From the NCBI RefSeq assembly GCF_029222965.1, contig NZ_JARHUD010000002.1, positions 124,001-188,000 of the forward strand: 64,000 nt of DNA, given 5' to 3'. The notes under the pieces are model-generated. The model searched no databases and had not been told where the DNA came from. It saw only the letters and a list, made by a program, of their open reading frames with translations. Position 1 is the stretch's first letter. The number at the start of each line of letters is the position of its first letter. A program made the position numbers and the translations under genes. Source of the stretch: Aquibaculum arenosum (GTDB lineage Bacteria; Pseudomonadota; Alphaproteobacteria; Kiloniellales; DSM-21159). Positions 36,367-47,146 of the stretch are shown one piece after another.

Positions 36367-37569
36367 TCAAACTCGGCGCAGCAGCAGTGGCGCGTAGAGC
36401 GCCACGAAGAGACCGAAACCTCCGATCCAGGCCAAGGCGGATGCCGCCAGCAGCGTGATCTCGATTCCGGGCAAGGCCGGAGCGATCACCCGCATCGCCG
36501 CTGCCACCGTCACCAGCAGATAGCAGAGGCTGGTCCCCGCATCCGCCGTCAGGTCTCGGCCGCTGTGCCCCAGGCTCGCCCGTGTCATGACGGCAAGGAT
36601 CATGGTGCCGGCCGCCCCCGCTGCAAGCGCGTGCATGCCACCGCGCAAAGCCGCTATGCCGGTCAGGATCTCGACCCCGAGCAGCAGCAGGCCCAGGGCA
36701 AACCAGAAGTAGCCAACGTGCAGGATGGTCAGCAGCGGCTCGGCCAGCGTCGCCAGCCCGCGCCAGCGAGCCAGGCGCAGGAAGTGCAACGCGCCCGCCA
36801 GCGCCAGGAGAGCACCGACAGCGGTTGCGTGAGGAAACAGCACCCAGCCCAGCAACGCGATCAGCGCCGCGATCAAGGCGACGCGATCCAGTCTGCCGAA
36901 GGGCGTGGGCAAGGCGTCCGCCTTGCGCTTGGCGAGCCAGTTGCGGGTGAAGCTGGGGACGATCCGCCCACCGATGAGCGCGATCAGCATCAGCAGCACC
37001 GCCAGCCCCAACCGACCACCAAAGCCATAGGGCAGCCATGCGACATGGTCCTGCAGGTGCACGGCGGCATTGCCCAGCGCCAGGACCAACACCGCCACGG
37101 CCGGCGGCAGGTTGCGCCAGTTCTTACCCGCCATAACCTCGCGCAGGATCATGACGAAAAGGACGCTCAGGAAGGCCAGGTCAACGGCCATGGCGAGCAG
37201 CCAGCCGCTCCAGCCCGACAGCAGGCAGAACACCCGACCCGCCACCCAGAGCCCCACCAGACCCGCCAGCCGAGCGCCGGCGATGGGCAAACGCCCGGTC
37301 CAGTTCGGCACGGCAGTGAGTAGGAAACCGGCCACGGCGGCAGCGCCGAAGCCGTAGATCGCCTCGTGCAGGTGCCAGGTCATGGGATCGAAGGCAGTGG
37401 GCAGCGTCATGTGGCCGAGATAGGCCGGAATCCAGAGGCCCACGGCAACCGCCGCCCAAAGCCCGGAGAGCAGAAAGAACGGTCGGAACCCGGCCTGCAG
37501 AAGCGGGAGGGAACGGGCGGCCCGAGCCCGGGCCTCGACAGCGGGTTGCGCCTTGGCACCTACGGCCAT
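36367..37569 (-). CDS. nnrS: NnrS family haem-copper membrane protein
   Basis: 400 residues from ATG 37569, with about 12 hydrophobic segments. NnrS landmarks are visible: FRPFFLLSGLWA near the start, the WHLHEAIYGFGAAAVAGFLLTAVPNWTG region with conserved histidines (split here for length: WHLHEAIYGFGAAA, GFLLTAVPNW), GGRIVPSFTRNWL, and MTRASLGHSGR. NnrS proteins are linked to nitric oxide and denitrification and help protect cells from nitrosative stress. It overlaps nnrU by 10 bases and is the last gene of the nitrate operon. Confidence 0.92.
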   Translation of the reverse strand: MAVGAKAQPAVEARARAARSLPLLQAGFRPFFLLSGLWAAVAVGLWIPAYLGHMTLPTAFDPMTWHLHEAIYGFGAAAVAGFLLTAVPNWTGRLPIAGARLAGLVGLWVAGRVFCLLSGWSGWLLAMAVDLAFLSVLFVMILREVMAGKNWRNLPPAVAVLVLALGNAAVHLQDHVAWLPYGFGGRLGLAVLLMLIALIGGRIVPSFTRNWLAKRKADALPTPFGRLDRVALIAALIALLGWVLFPHATAVGALLALAGALHFLRLARWRGLATLAEPLLTILHVGYFWFALGLLLLGVEILTGIAALRGGMHALAAGAAGTMILAVMTRASLGHSGRDLTADAGTSLCYLLVTVAAAMRVIAPALPGIEITLLAASALAWIGGFGLFVALYAPLLLRRV

Positions 37570-38246
37570 GACAAAGCTCCTTGCAGGGGATCGACCCCGA
37601 AGACGAAAGGATGGAGGAACAGCACCAGCAGGTAGGCCGCCATGGCCAAGAGCGGCCAGCGCCAGCCGATCTCGGAACGGGGCCAATGCTGGCGGCCGGA
37701 GAGGATCGCAAGGCCCGGCAGCAGGCTGGTGCCGGAGAGGAATCGCACGGCTTCTGGCGCAGCGGCTCGGCGCAGAACGCGTTCGTTCTTGATCATGGCC
37801 CAGAGCGCGATGGCCGCCATGGCACCGAAGAGCGTCACCCGGGCGGAATCGCCGGTGGATAGGATATGCAACGTCGCCCAGAGCAGAAGCCCCAAGGAGC
37901 CGGGGAAGCGGCAGAGGCGATAGATGCCCCGCGGCGGAGGTGGCTGGCGCAGGTCGCCGAAGGGCGTCGCCAGCCGCCCGGCGATCAGCAGAAAGGCCAG
38001 CGGCATGAGCAACAACACCAGCAGCCGCAGTTCCGGTGGTGGCCAGAACAGCATGACGATGCTGTCCACCTGCCAATAGGTCCAGGCGATGAAGCCCAGC
38101 GTCGCCAGGCTCACCAAGGAATGCAGCACCATGAATCCCGACCGTCCCAAGCGGGCAATCAGGCTTTCCCGCAGCCCCGGCGCCGAGGGAACGGCGTGGC
38201 CCAGCACCAGCAGCACCGCCGCCAACAGATGAAGAGATGCACTCAT
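37560..38246 (-). CDS. nnrU: NnrU family membrane protein
   Basis: 228 residues, with six or seven hydrophobic segments. The pattern matches NnrU: LGHAVPSAPGLRESLIARLGRSGFMVLHSLVSLATL-type start (seen as GHAVPSAPGLRESL then GFMVLHSLVSL), YRLCRFPGSLGLLLWATLH and VRFLSGTSLLPGLAI. NnrU is required with denitrification genes in some alphaproteobacteria but its biochemistry is unclear. It follows the peptidyl-prolyl isomerase gene after 17 bases. Confidence 0.9.
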   Translation of the reverse strand: MSASLHLLAAVLLVLGHAVPSAPGLRESLIARLGRSGFMVLHSLVSLATLGFIAWTYWQVDSIVMLFWPPPELRLLVLLLMPLAFLLIAGRLATPFGDLRQPPPPRGIYRLCRFPGSLGLLLWATLHILSTGDSARVTLFGAMAAIALWAMIKNERVLRRAAAPEAVRFLSGTSLLPGLAILSGRQHWPRSEIGWRWPLLAMAAYLLVLFLHPFVFGVDPLQGALSWP

Positions 38247-38263
38247 ACTCGAGATCGGGTCTC

Positions 38264-39040
38264 CTACTGCACCAGGGGGCTGTCCGCGGCGTCCAGAGCG
38301 AAACCTTCGATCCGCGCCTGTCCGGCGAGGATCTGAATGTACTGGCGCACCGCGCGCTGCCAGGACTGCTGGCGCAGATAGTCGGCGATGCGCTCGCGCA
38401 CCGACTCATAGGGCAGCGTCTCGCCCAGGGCACGTTGATCCAGCCGCAGCAGATGATAGCCGTAGCGGCTGGGCACCGGCTCTGGGGCAATTTGTCCCGG
38501 CTCTAAGGCATAGAAGAATGTTTCCAGTTCGCTGCAGGTCTGGCCGCGCGCCACCTGACCCAGGCTGCCCCCCTGGTCGCGCGAGGAGCAGTCGGAGAGT
38601 TCCTTGGCCAGGCCCGAGAAGCGTTCGGGATGCTCCCTGAGCAGTTCCAGCGCCGCCGCGGCCCGCGTGCGCGCCTCGTGGCGCTTCTCTTCATCCTCCG
38701 GCGCGGCGGCGAAGAGAATGTGCGCCGCCTCGAAGAGATCCGGGCTGCGAAAGCGCCGCTTGTTGGCGTCATAGTATCGCCGGCAGTTCTCCTCGCTCAG
38801 CTCCGGCAGCGCGATCTCCTGCTCCAGCAATGCCCGGATCAGCGCCTCCTCCTTGGCTTCGCTGGGAATGCTGTCGGACGGCTCCACCTCCAGGCGCCAG
38901 GCTTCCTGAAGCAGAAGCTCGCGGACCACCAGGGCCCGGGCCGCCTCGGTGCGGGCGGTTTCCAGGGTCGGGGCCGGGTGATGCTGCACCTCCGCGGCCA
39001 GGGCGGATTCCGGAATGTTGCGATCGTTCACCTGGATCAT
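38264..39040 (-). CDS. PpiC-type peptidyl-prolyl isomerase of the nar operon
   Basis: 258 residues from ATG 39040, which has AAGGAG eight bases upstream; a second ATG five codons earlier contains that site and is rejected. The N-terminal helical part is followed by a parvulin domain at about 105-205 (AAHILFAA, SDCSSRDQGGSLGQVARGQ, YGYHLLRLDQRALGE). No signal peptide is visible, so it is probably cytosolic. Parvulins of this type commonly follow narI in alpha- and betaproteobacterial nitrate reductase operons and may help NarGH assembly. It lies 11 bases after narI. Confidence 0.88.
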   Translation of the reverse strand: MIQVNDRNIPESALAAEVQHHPAPTLETARTEAARALVVRELLLQEAWRLEVEPSDSIPSEAKEEALIRALLEQEIALPELSEENCRRYYDANKRRFRSPDLFEAAHILFAAAPEDEEKRHEARTRAAAALELLREHPERFSGLAKELSDCSSRDQGGSLGQVARGQTCSELETFFYALEPGQIAPEPVPSRYGYHLLRLDQRALGETLPYESVRERIADYLRQQSWQRAVRQYIQILAGQARIEGFALDAADSPLVQ

Positions 39041-39051
39041 GGCGTGCTCCT

Positions 39052-39753
39052 TCATTCCGCGGCCTGGGGCCGCTTGCTGCGCACGATCTGGTAGCCGCGC
39101 CGGCCCAGGTACCAGATGGGCGCACTCCAAATGTGGACCAGTCGCGTGAAGGGGAAGACAAGGAAGAGGGTCAACCCCAGGAAGAGATGCGCCTTGAAGA
39201 TGGGATGGGCATCGAGCACGAGGTCGGCCACGCCCGGCTGGAAGGTCACGATGCCCTGCGCCCAGGCCATGAAGCGCAGCATCTCCGAGCCGTCCAGGTG
39301 CCCCAGCGACAGGGGAATGGTCAGCAAGCCCAGCGTGAGTTGCGCGTAGAGCAGCAACAGGATGCCGATGTCGGCGGCGCTGCTGGTGGAGCGGATACGG
39401 GGATCGACCAGCCGCCGATGGATCAGCATGGTCAGTCCCACGAAGCAAGCAATCCCGGCAACGCCGCCCAGGATGATCGCGAGCAACTGCTTGGCGGTGT
39501 AGCCGATGCCGAAGAAGGCGTAGATCGTCGAGGGCACCAGCAGCCCAAAGAGGTGGCCGACGAAGATGACCAGAATGCCGACATGGAAGAGGTTGCTGCC
39601 CCAGCGCAGTTGCCGCCGCCGCAGAAGCTGGCTCGACCCGGCCTTCCAGGAATACTGCTCCCGGTCGAAGCGGATCAGACTCCCGAGCAGGAAGATGGTG
39701 AGGGCAATGTAGGGGTAGTAGCCGAAGAAGAAGGAGTTGAGGTGGGCGTACAT
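39052..39753 (-). CDS. narI: Respiratory nitrate reductase gamma subunit (cytochrome b)
   Basis: 233 residues from ATG 39753 with an AGGAGAGG site. Five membrane segments are seen, with the NarI histidine ligands in FHVGILVIFVGHLFG near the N-terminus and LVFPFTRLVHIWSAP at the C-terminus. The protein oxidises quinol at the periplasmic side and passes electrons through two b haems to NarH. The start choice avoids 26 residues that overlap narJ and have no membrane character. Confidence 0.95.
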   Translation of the reverse strand: MYAHLNSFFFGYYPYIALTIFLLGSLIRFDREQYSWKAGSSQLLRRRQLRWGSNLFHVGILVIFVGHLFGLLVPSTIYAFFGIGYTAKQLLAIILGGVAGIACFVGLTMLIHRRLVDPRIRSTSSAADIGILLLLYAQLTLGLLTIPLSLGHLDGSEMLRFMAWAQGIVTFQPGVADLVLDAHPIFKAHLFLGLTLFLVFPFTRLVHIWSAPIWYLGRRGYQIVRSKRPQAAE

Positions 39754-39766
39754 TGATCCTCTCCTG

Positions 39767-40450
39767 TCAGGAGCGCGCCGGGGGCGGCGCCATCCGGGCG
39801 AGCAGGTCGCGGGTCTGCGGGCAGCCGGCATGGGGATCGGGCCCGAAAGTCACCGCCGTTTCCTCCCAGGCCCGGTCCAGCGCCTCCCGGTCGTCCGGGT
39901 CCGTGTCGGGTTCCTGCAGCAGCGCGGTGAGGGCCTCATCATCGGCCTTTCCCGCGGCAAGACTCAACAAGGTGCCGAAGACCCCGGCGTAGCAGCTCTC
40001 CCGCTTCAGCAGCCGCCGGTGCAGGGCGTCCACCACATGCGCCGGCTCGGCCAGCAACTCGGCTGCGTCGCGGGGCGGCAGCAGGGAGAGAAACTCGAGG
40101 AAGAGCGGCAGGTAGTCCGGCAGTTCCCGATCGCTCACCTCCAGGCCGTGTTCGGCATAGAGTTCGCCCAGGTTCACCATGGCCTGCCCCCGGTCGCGGG
40201 ACTCGCCATGGACATGCTCGAAGAGGTGCAGCGACAGACTGCGGCTGCGGTCGAACAGCAGGACGTAGCGTTCCTGCAGGTCGAGCAGTTCCTTGCTCTC
40301 CAGGTCCGCCAGCAGCGGCTCCAGCGCCTTCCGGTCGCTCGAGGAGACCAGCCCCTCCCCTTCCAGAACGGCCCGCATCTCCCCAACGGCCGCCACCGTC
40401 TTCGCGCCGGGATAGGACAGCAGGCGTGACAACACTCGATAGGTCAGCAT
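39767..40450 (-). CDS. narJ: Nitrate reductase molybdenum cofactor assembly chaperone
   Basis: 227 residues. NarJ signatures: LTYRVLSRLLSYP at the start, the conserved YVLLFDRSRSLSLHLFEHVHGESRDRGQ (split: YVLLFDRSRSLSLHLFEHV, HGESRDRGQAM) and ELPDYLPLFLEFLS. NarJ binds apo-NarG and is needed for insertion of the molybdenum cofactor before the complex docks on NarI. It starts three bases after narH stops. Confidence 0.96.
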   Translation of the reverse strand: MLTYRVLSRLLSYPGAKTVAAVGEMRAVLEGEGLVSSSDRKALEPLLADLESKELLDLQERYVLLFDRSRSLSLHLFEHVHGESRDRGQAMVNLGELYAEHGLEVSDRELPDYLPLFLEFLSLLPPRDAAELLAEPAHVVDALHRRLLKRESCYAGVFGTLLSLAAGKADDEALTALLQEPDTDPDDREALDRAWEETAVTFGPDPHAGCPQTRDLLARMAPPPARS

Positions 40451-40453
40451 GGT

Positions 40454-41976
<1,523 letters not shown>

Positions 41977-41977
<1 letters not shown>

Positions 41978-44900
41978 TACTCGGCCGCCTCCTTCGCGGA
42001 TCCGGTGGCAGTCTGGGACGAGGTCGCGTCGGAGGTGGCCGCCGGCCGGTCGAGCCAGTCCACCTTGCTCATCTTGCGGACGATGACGAACTCGTCGCGG
42101 TTGGCGCCCACGGTGCCGTAGTAGTTGAAACCGTAGGAAAGCTGGGCGTAGCCGCCGATCATGTGGGTGGGCTTGGTGACGGTGCGGGTGACAGAGTTGT
42201 GGATACCACCGCGCGTCCCGGTGATCTCCGATCCGGGCACGTTCACGATCTTCTCCTGGGCGTGGTACATCAGCACCAGTCCCGGCTTGACCCGCTGCGA
42301 CACCACCGCCCGGGCCACCAGCGCGCCATTGGCGTTGTAGGCCTCGATCCAGTCGTTGTCCTCGATGCCCGCAGCCTTGGCGTCATCCTCGCTGATCCAG
42401 ACGATGGGGCCGCCGCGCGAGAGCGTGAGCATCAGCAGGTTGTCGGTGTAGGTGCTGTGGATGCCCCACTTCTGGTGCGGCGTGATGAAGTTCAGCACCA
42501 CCTGGGGATTGCCGTTGCCCTTCTTGTCAATCACAGGCGCCACGGTTCGGGTGTCGATCGGCGGCTTGTAGACGCAAAGCGCCTCCCCGAAGGCCCGCAT
42601 CCAGAGGTGATCCTGGTAGAGCTGCTGACGGCCCGTCAGCGTGCGCCAGGGAATCAATTCGTGGACGTTGGTGTAGCCGGCGTTGTAGCTGACCTTCTCA
42701 CTCTCCAGCCCGGACCAGATCGGCGAGGAGATGATCTTGCGCGGCTGGGCCTGGACGTCGCGAAAGCGGATCTTCTCGTCTTCCTTGTGAACCGCCAGGT
42801 GCCGGTGGTTGCGGCCAGTGAACTTCCCCAGAGACTCCCAGGCCTTGACTGCGACCTCGCCATTGGTTTCAGGCGCCAGGGTGAGGATCACCTCAGCGGC
42901 ATGGATGTCGGTCTCGATGCGCGGCATGCCCTTGGTCGGACCCTCCTCGGTCACGGCGCCGTTCAGGCGGGCCAGGTACTCGACCTCCTCGCCGGTCTTC
43001 CAGGCCATGCCCTTGCCGCCGTTGCCGATCTCGCCCATCAGCGGGCCGAGCGCGGTGAAGCGCTTGTAGACGTTGGGGTAGTCGCGCTCGACCACGACCA
43101 TGGCCGGCATGGTCTTGCCTGGCAGGGCGTCGATCTCGCCCTTCTTCCAGTCCTTCACCTCCAGCGCTTGCGCCAGCTCGCCGGGGCTGTCGTGCTGGAT
43201 CGGCGTGAGGACCAGATCCTTCTCCTTGCCCAGCACCTCGGGCGCCACGGCAGAGAAGGCCCGGGCGATGCCCTTGTAGATCTCCCAGTCGCTGCGACTT
43301 TCCCAGACCGGATCCACCGCGCCCGAGAGCGGATGGATGAAGGGGTGCATATCCGAGGTGTTGAGGTCGTTCTTCTCGTACCAGGTGGCCGTGGGCAGCA
43401 CGATGTCCGAGTAGAGACAGGTGGTGGACATTCGGAAGTCGAGCGTCACTAGCAGGTCGAGCTTTCCTTCCGGCGCTTGCTCGTGCCAGACGACCTCCTT
43501 GGGCTTCTGGCCACCGGTCTCGCCCAGGTCCTTGCCCTGCACGCCGTGGGTCGTGCCCAGCAGGTGCTTGAGGAAGTACTCGTGCCCCTTGCCGCTGGAG
43601 CCCAGCAGGTTGGACCGCCAGACGAAGAGATTGCGCGGCCAGTTCTCCGGTGCATCCGGGTCCTGACAGGAGAACTCCAGCCGGCCTGCCTTCATCTCCT
43701 CGACCGCATAGTCCTTGGGGTCCTTGCCGGCCTTTTCCGCCGCCTTCACCACCTCAAGCGGATTGGTGCGCAACTGCGGCGCCGAAGGCAGCCAGCCCAT
43801 CCGCTCCGAGCGCGCATTGAAGTCGATCAGGCTGGCGTCCCAGTCGCCCTTCGGCGCGGTGGGCGAAAGGATGGAGGCGACGGGCAGCGTCTCGTAGCGC
43901 CACTGGTCGCTGTGGGCGTACCAGAAGGAGGTGGAGTTCATCTGCCGCGGCGGACGGCCCCAGTCGAGGGCAAAGGCCAGCGGCAGCCAGCCGGTCTGCG
44001 GCCGCAGCTTCTCCTGCCCGACGTAATGGGCCCAGCCGCCGCCCGACTGGCCGACGCAACCGCACATCACCAGAAGATTGATGATGGAGCGGTAGATCAT
44101 GTCCATGTGGTACCAGTGGTTCAGGCCCGCCCCGAGGATCACCATGGAGCGGCCTTCGGTCTTGTCGGCGTTCTGTGCGAACTCCCGCGCCGTCGCGATC
44201 ACCTGGGCCCGCGGCACACCGGTGATCTTCTCCTGCCAGGCCGGGGTGTATGGCACATCCTCATCGAAGGATTTCGCGACGTGGGCACCACCCAGGCCGC
44301 GGTCGAGGCCATAGTTGGCGCAGAACAGATCGAAGACCGTGGCCACCTTCACCGGGCCTTCCGGCAAATCCAGTTCACGGATGGGTACATTGCGCTCGAG
44401 GACGTCCGGATGCTCGCTGTGCTGGAAGTGCTCATGCGGCGTGCCGCCGAAGTAGGGGAAGGCCACCGGCAGCACGTCATCGCGGGCATCCAGCAGCGAC
44501 AGCCGCAGGCGCACCTCATCGCGCCCGCTGGCCCGCTCCTCGAGGTTCCAGCGCCCCTGCTCGCCCCAGCGGAAGCCGATGGAGCCATTGGGCACCACGA
44601 TCTCGCCGCTGCGCTCATCGACGGCCAGGGTCTTCCATTCCGGATTATTCGTTTCGCCCAGACCGTCCGCAAAATCGCTGGCGCGCAGCTGGCGCTCAGG
44701 CACCCAGCGCCCGTCCTGCTCCACGAGTCGCACAAGGAAGGGCATATCGGAATAGCGGCGGCAGTAGTCCTGGAAGTAGTCCGAATGCTTGTCGAGATGA
44801 AACTCCCGCAGGATCACGTGGCCCATGGCCAGGCCCAGGGCGGCATCGGTGCCCTGTTTCGGCGAGATCCACAGGTCGGCGAACTTGGAGGCTTCCGAGT

Positions 44901-45750
44901 AGTCGGGTGTGATGACCACCGACTTGGCGCCCTTGTAGCGCGCCTCGGTGTAGAAGTGGGCGTCCGGCGTGCGCGTCTGCGGCACGTTCGAGCCCCAGAT
45001 CAGCAGAAAGCCGGCGTTGTACCAGTCCGCGCTCTCGGGCACGTCAGTCTGCTCACCCCAGGTCTGCGGGCTGGAGGGCGGCAGGTCGCAGTACCAGTCG
45101 TAGAAGCTCAGGCAGGTGCCGCCGAGTAGCGAGAGATAACGCGTGCCCGCGGCGTAGGAGATCATCGACATGGCCGGGATCGGCGAGAAGCCCGCGACGC
45201 GGTCGGGGCCGTAGCGGCGGATCGTGTAGGCATTCGCAGCAGCGACGATCTCCTCCACCTCAGCCCAGTCGGCTCGCACGAAACCGCCCTGCCCGCGCAC
45301 CCGGGTATAGCGTTCGCGCTTTTCCTGATCCTCCACGATGGAAGCCCAGGCCGCCACCGGAGTCTGCACCGCCCGCGCCTCACGCCAGAGCTGGATCAGG
45401 CGCTTGCGCACCATGGGGTACTTCAGGCGGTTGCCGGAATAGAGGTACCAGGAGTAGCTGGCACCACGCGAGCAACCGCGCGGCTCATGGTTCGGCATGT
45501 CGGGGCGGGTGCGCGGATAGTCTGTCTGCTGCGTCTCCCAGGTGACGATCCCGCCCTTCACGTAGATCTTCCAAGAGCAGGAGCCGGTGCAATTCACACC
45601 GTGGGTCGAGCGTACCGTCTTGTCGTGCTGCCAGCGGCGACGATAGGACTCCTCCCAGCCCCGATCCTCGTTGGTCACGATGCCGTGCCCTTCGGAGAAG
45701 TCGCCGACGGTCTTACGGAAGAAGTTGAGGCGGTCGAGAAAGTGACTCAT
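41977..45750 (-). CDS. narG: Respiratory nitrate reductase alpha subunit (molybdopterin)
   Basis: 1257 residues, normal for membrane-bound NarG. The FS0 cluster ligands are His50, Cys54, Cys58 and Cys93 (STHGVNCTGSCSW; RGCSRGAS), the same positions as in E. coli NarG. Further molybdopterin motifs are WGSNVPQTRTPDAH and LDFRMSTTCLYSDIVLPTATWYE (split: LDFRMSTTCLYSD, IVLPTATWYE). A short vestigial RRR near residues 37-39 replaces a cleaved Tat signal, and the catalytic site faces the cytoplasm. I start at ATG 45750 after GGAG-type spacing because the extra upstream frame overlaps narK2 and is unlike NarG. It reduces nitrate to nitrite with two electrons. Confidence 0.97.
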
Positions 45751-45766
45751 CGGGGTACTCCACTCC

Positions 45767-47116
45767 TCAGCAGGGGGCTTCCGCGCCCTTGCGGGCGTAG
45801 AACCACCAGTTGATGGCAAGGCAGGCGGTGTAGAAAATCGCGGCCCAGTAGAAGAAGGCATTGGGCGTGCCGAAGAAGCTGACCGAGAGCCCAAGCATCA
45901 TGCCGGCGGCAAAGGGCCCGTAGGCGGCAACTGCGCTGGTCCAGCCGATGACGCCGGCCGCCTGGCGCGGCGTAAAGAGCATCGGCATCTGCTTGAAGGT
46001 CGAAGCATTGCCGATGCCGGAGAAGAAGAAGATCCCCAGCATGAAGGCCACGAACCAGGGGAACTGGTCCAACGAGGTGGGGCTGGTGAAGAAGGTGACA
46101 GCCAGGACGCAGATGATCAGCCCGATCGCCGAAACCTGCGTGACCTTGGCACCGCCCAAGCGGTCCGAGATCGGTCCGGCCACGACCCGCATGACCGAAC
46201 CCACCAGGGGCCCGAGGAAGGCCCAGGCCAGGGGGTCCGGTGCATTCTCGAAGTCGCCGTAGAGCTGGCGGATCAGCAGCGGGAAGGTGGCGGAGAACCC
46301 CGAGAAGGTGCCGAAGGTCATGATGTAGAGGACGGTCATCAGCAAGCCGTGCTTGAGCTTGAAGATGTCCAGCTGCTCCCGGAAGTTCGCCCGCACCGGG
46401 ACCGAGCGCAGCAGGAACCAGGAGGCAAGACCGAAGGCCAGGATGAAGGGGACATAGACCAGGGCGGCGTTCTGCAGCCAGAGTTCCCGCTCGGCCCCCG
46501 TCGCCACCTGCGGCCCGCCTGCCAGGCCGCCGATCAGCGCGAAACCGATGATCCAGGGGGTCACGAACTGGACGATTGAGACGCCGAAGTTGCCGATGCC
46601 CGCCTGGACCGCCAGCGCCGTGCCCTGCAGCCGCTTCGGGAAGAACAGGCTGGTCGAGGGCATGAAGGAGGAGAAATTGCCGCCGCCCAGTCCGGCCAGG
46701 AAGGCCAGACCGAGCAGCACCGCGTAAGGCGTCTCGGGATTCTGCACTGCAAAGAACCAACCGATCATCGGCAGCAGCAGCAATAGGGTCGAGAGCGTGA
46801 CCACGTGGCGGGTGCCGTAGATCGGCACCAGAAAGGTGTGGAGGATGCGCAGCGTGCCGCCCGCCAGGCCCGGCATGGCGGTCAGCCAGAAGAGCTGGCT
46901 GCCGGTCAGGTCGAAGCCGATGTTCGGCAGACGCACCACCAGGGCGCTGACCATGAACCAGACCACGAAGGCCATGGTCAGGTTGGCGGTGGTGATGGAA
47001 AGCGTGCGCCAGGCCAGAGCCTTGCCCTGACTGTCCCAGAATGCCGGGTCTTCTGGCTCCCACCGCTTCAGCCAGGTGGAGCCCTGACGGCCGGCCTGCA
47101 GGCTTTCGCTCGACAT
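45767..47116 (-). CDS. narK: NarK2-type nitrate/nitrite transporter (MFS)
   Basis: 449 residues, 12 membrane segments. NNP-family signatures are present: GGGNFSSFMPSTSLFFPKR in the first half and the related GIGNASTFKQMPMLFTPR in the second. The WFMVSALVVRLPNIGFDLT start is typical of the NarK2/NarU group, which exchanges nitrate for nitrite. It is encoded 16 bases before narG and follows a second, different narK gene. Confidence 0.93.
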   Translation of the reverse strand: MSSESLQAGRQGSTWLKRWEPEDPAFWDSQGKALAWRTLSITTANLTMAFVVWFMVSALVVRLPNIGFDLTGSQLFWLTAMPGLAGGTLRILHTFLVPIYGTRHVVTLSTLLLLLPMIGWFFAVQNPETPYAVLLGLAFLAGLGGGNFSSFMPSTSLFFPKRLQGTALAVQAGIGNFGVSIVQFVTPWIIGFALIGGLAGGPQVATGAERELWLQNAALVYVPFILAFGLASWFLLRSVPVRANFREQLDIFKLKHGLLMTVLYIMTFGTFSGFSATFPLLIRQLYGDFENAPDPLAWAFLGPLVGSVMRVVAGPISDRLGGAKVTQVSAIGLIICVLAVTFFTSPTSLDQFPWFVAFMLGIFFFSGIGNASTFKQMPMLFTPRQAAGVIGWTSAVAAYGPFAAGMMLGLSVSFFGTPNAFFYWAAIFYTACLAINWWFYARKGAEAPC

Positions 47117-47146
47117 GCTTTCGCGCTCCCTTCCCAGACAGGACCA

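Noticed and set aside
43477-45129. Long plus-strand open frame opposite narG (also 40475-42121 opposite narH)
   Set aside because: The composition is repetitive Arg/Gly/Val/His without motifs; narG and narH on the other strand have complete cofactor motifs.
45750-45894. N-terminal extension of narG
   Set aside because: It overlaps narK2 and is low-complexity Ser/Pro/Arg; ATG 45750 gives the His50/Cys54/Cys58/Cys93 numbering of known NarG.
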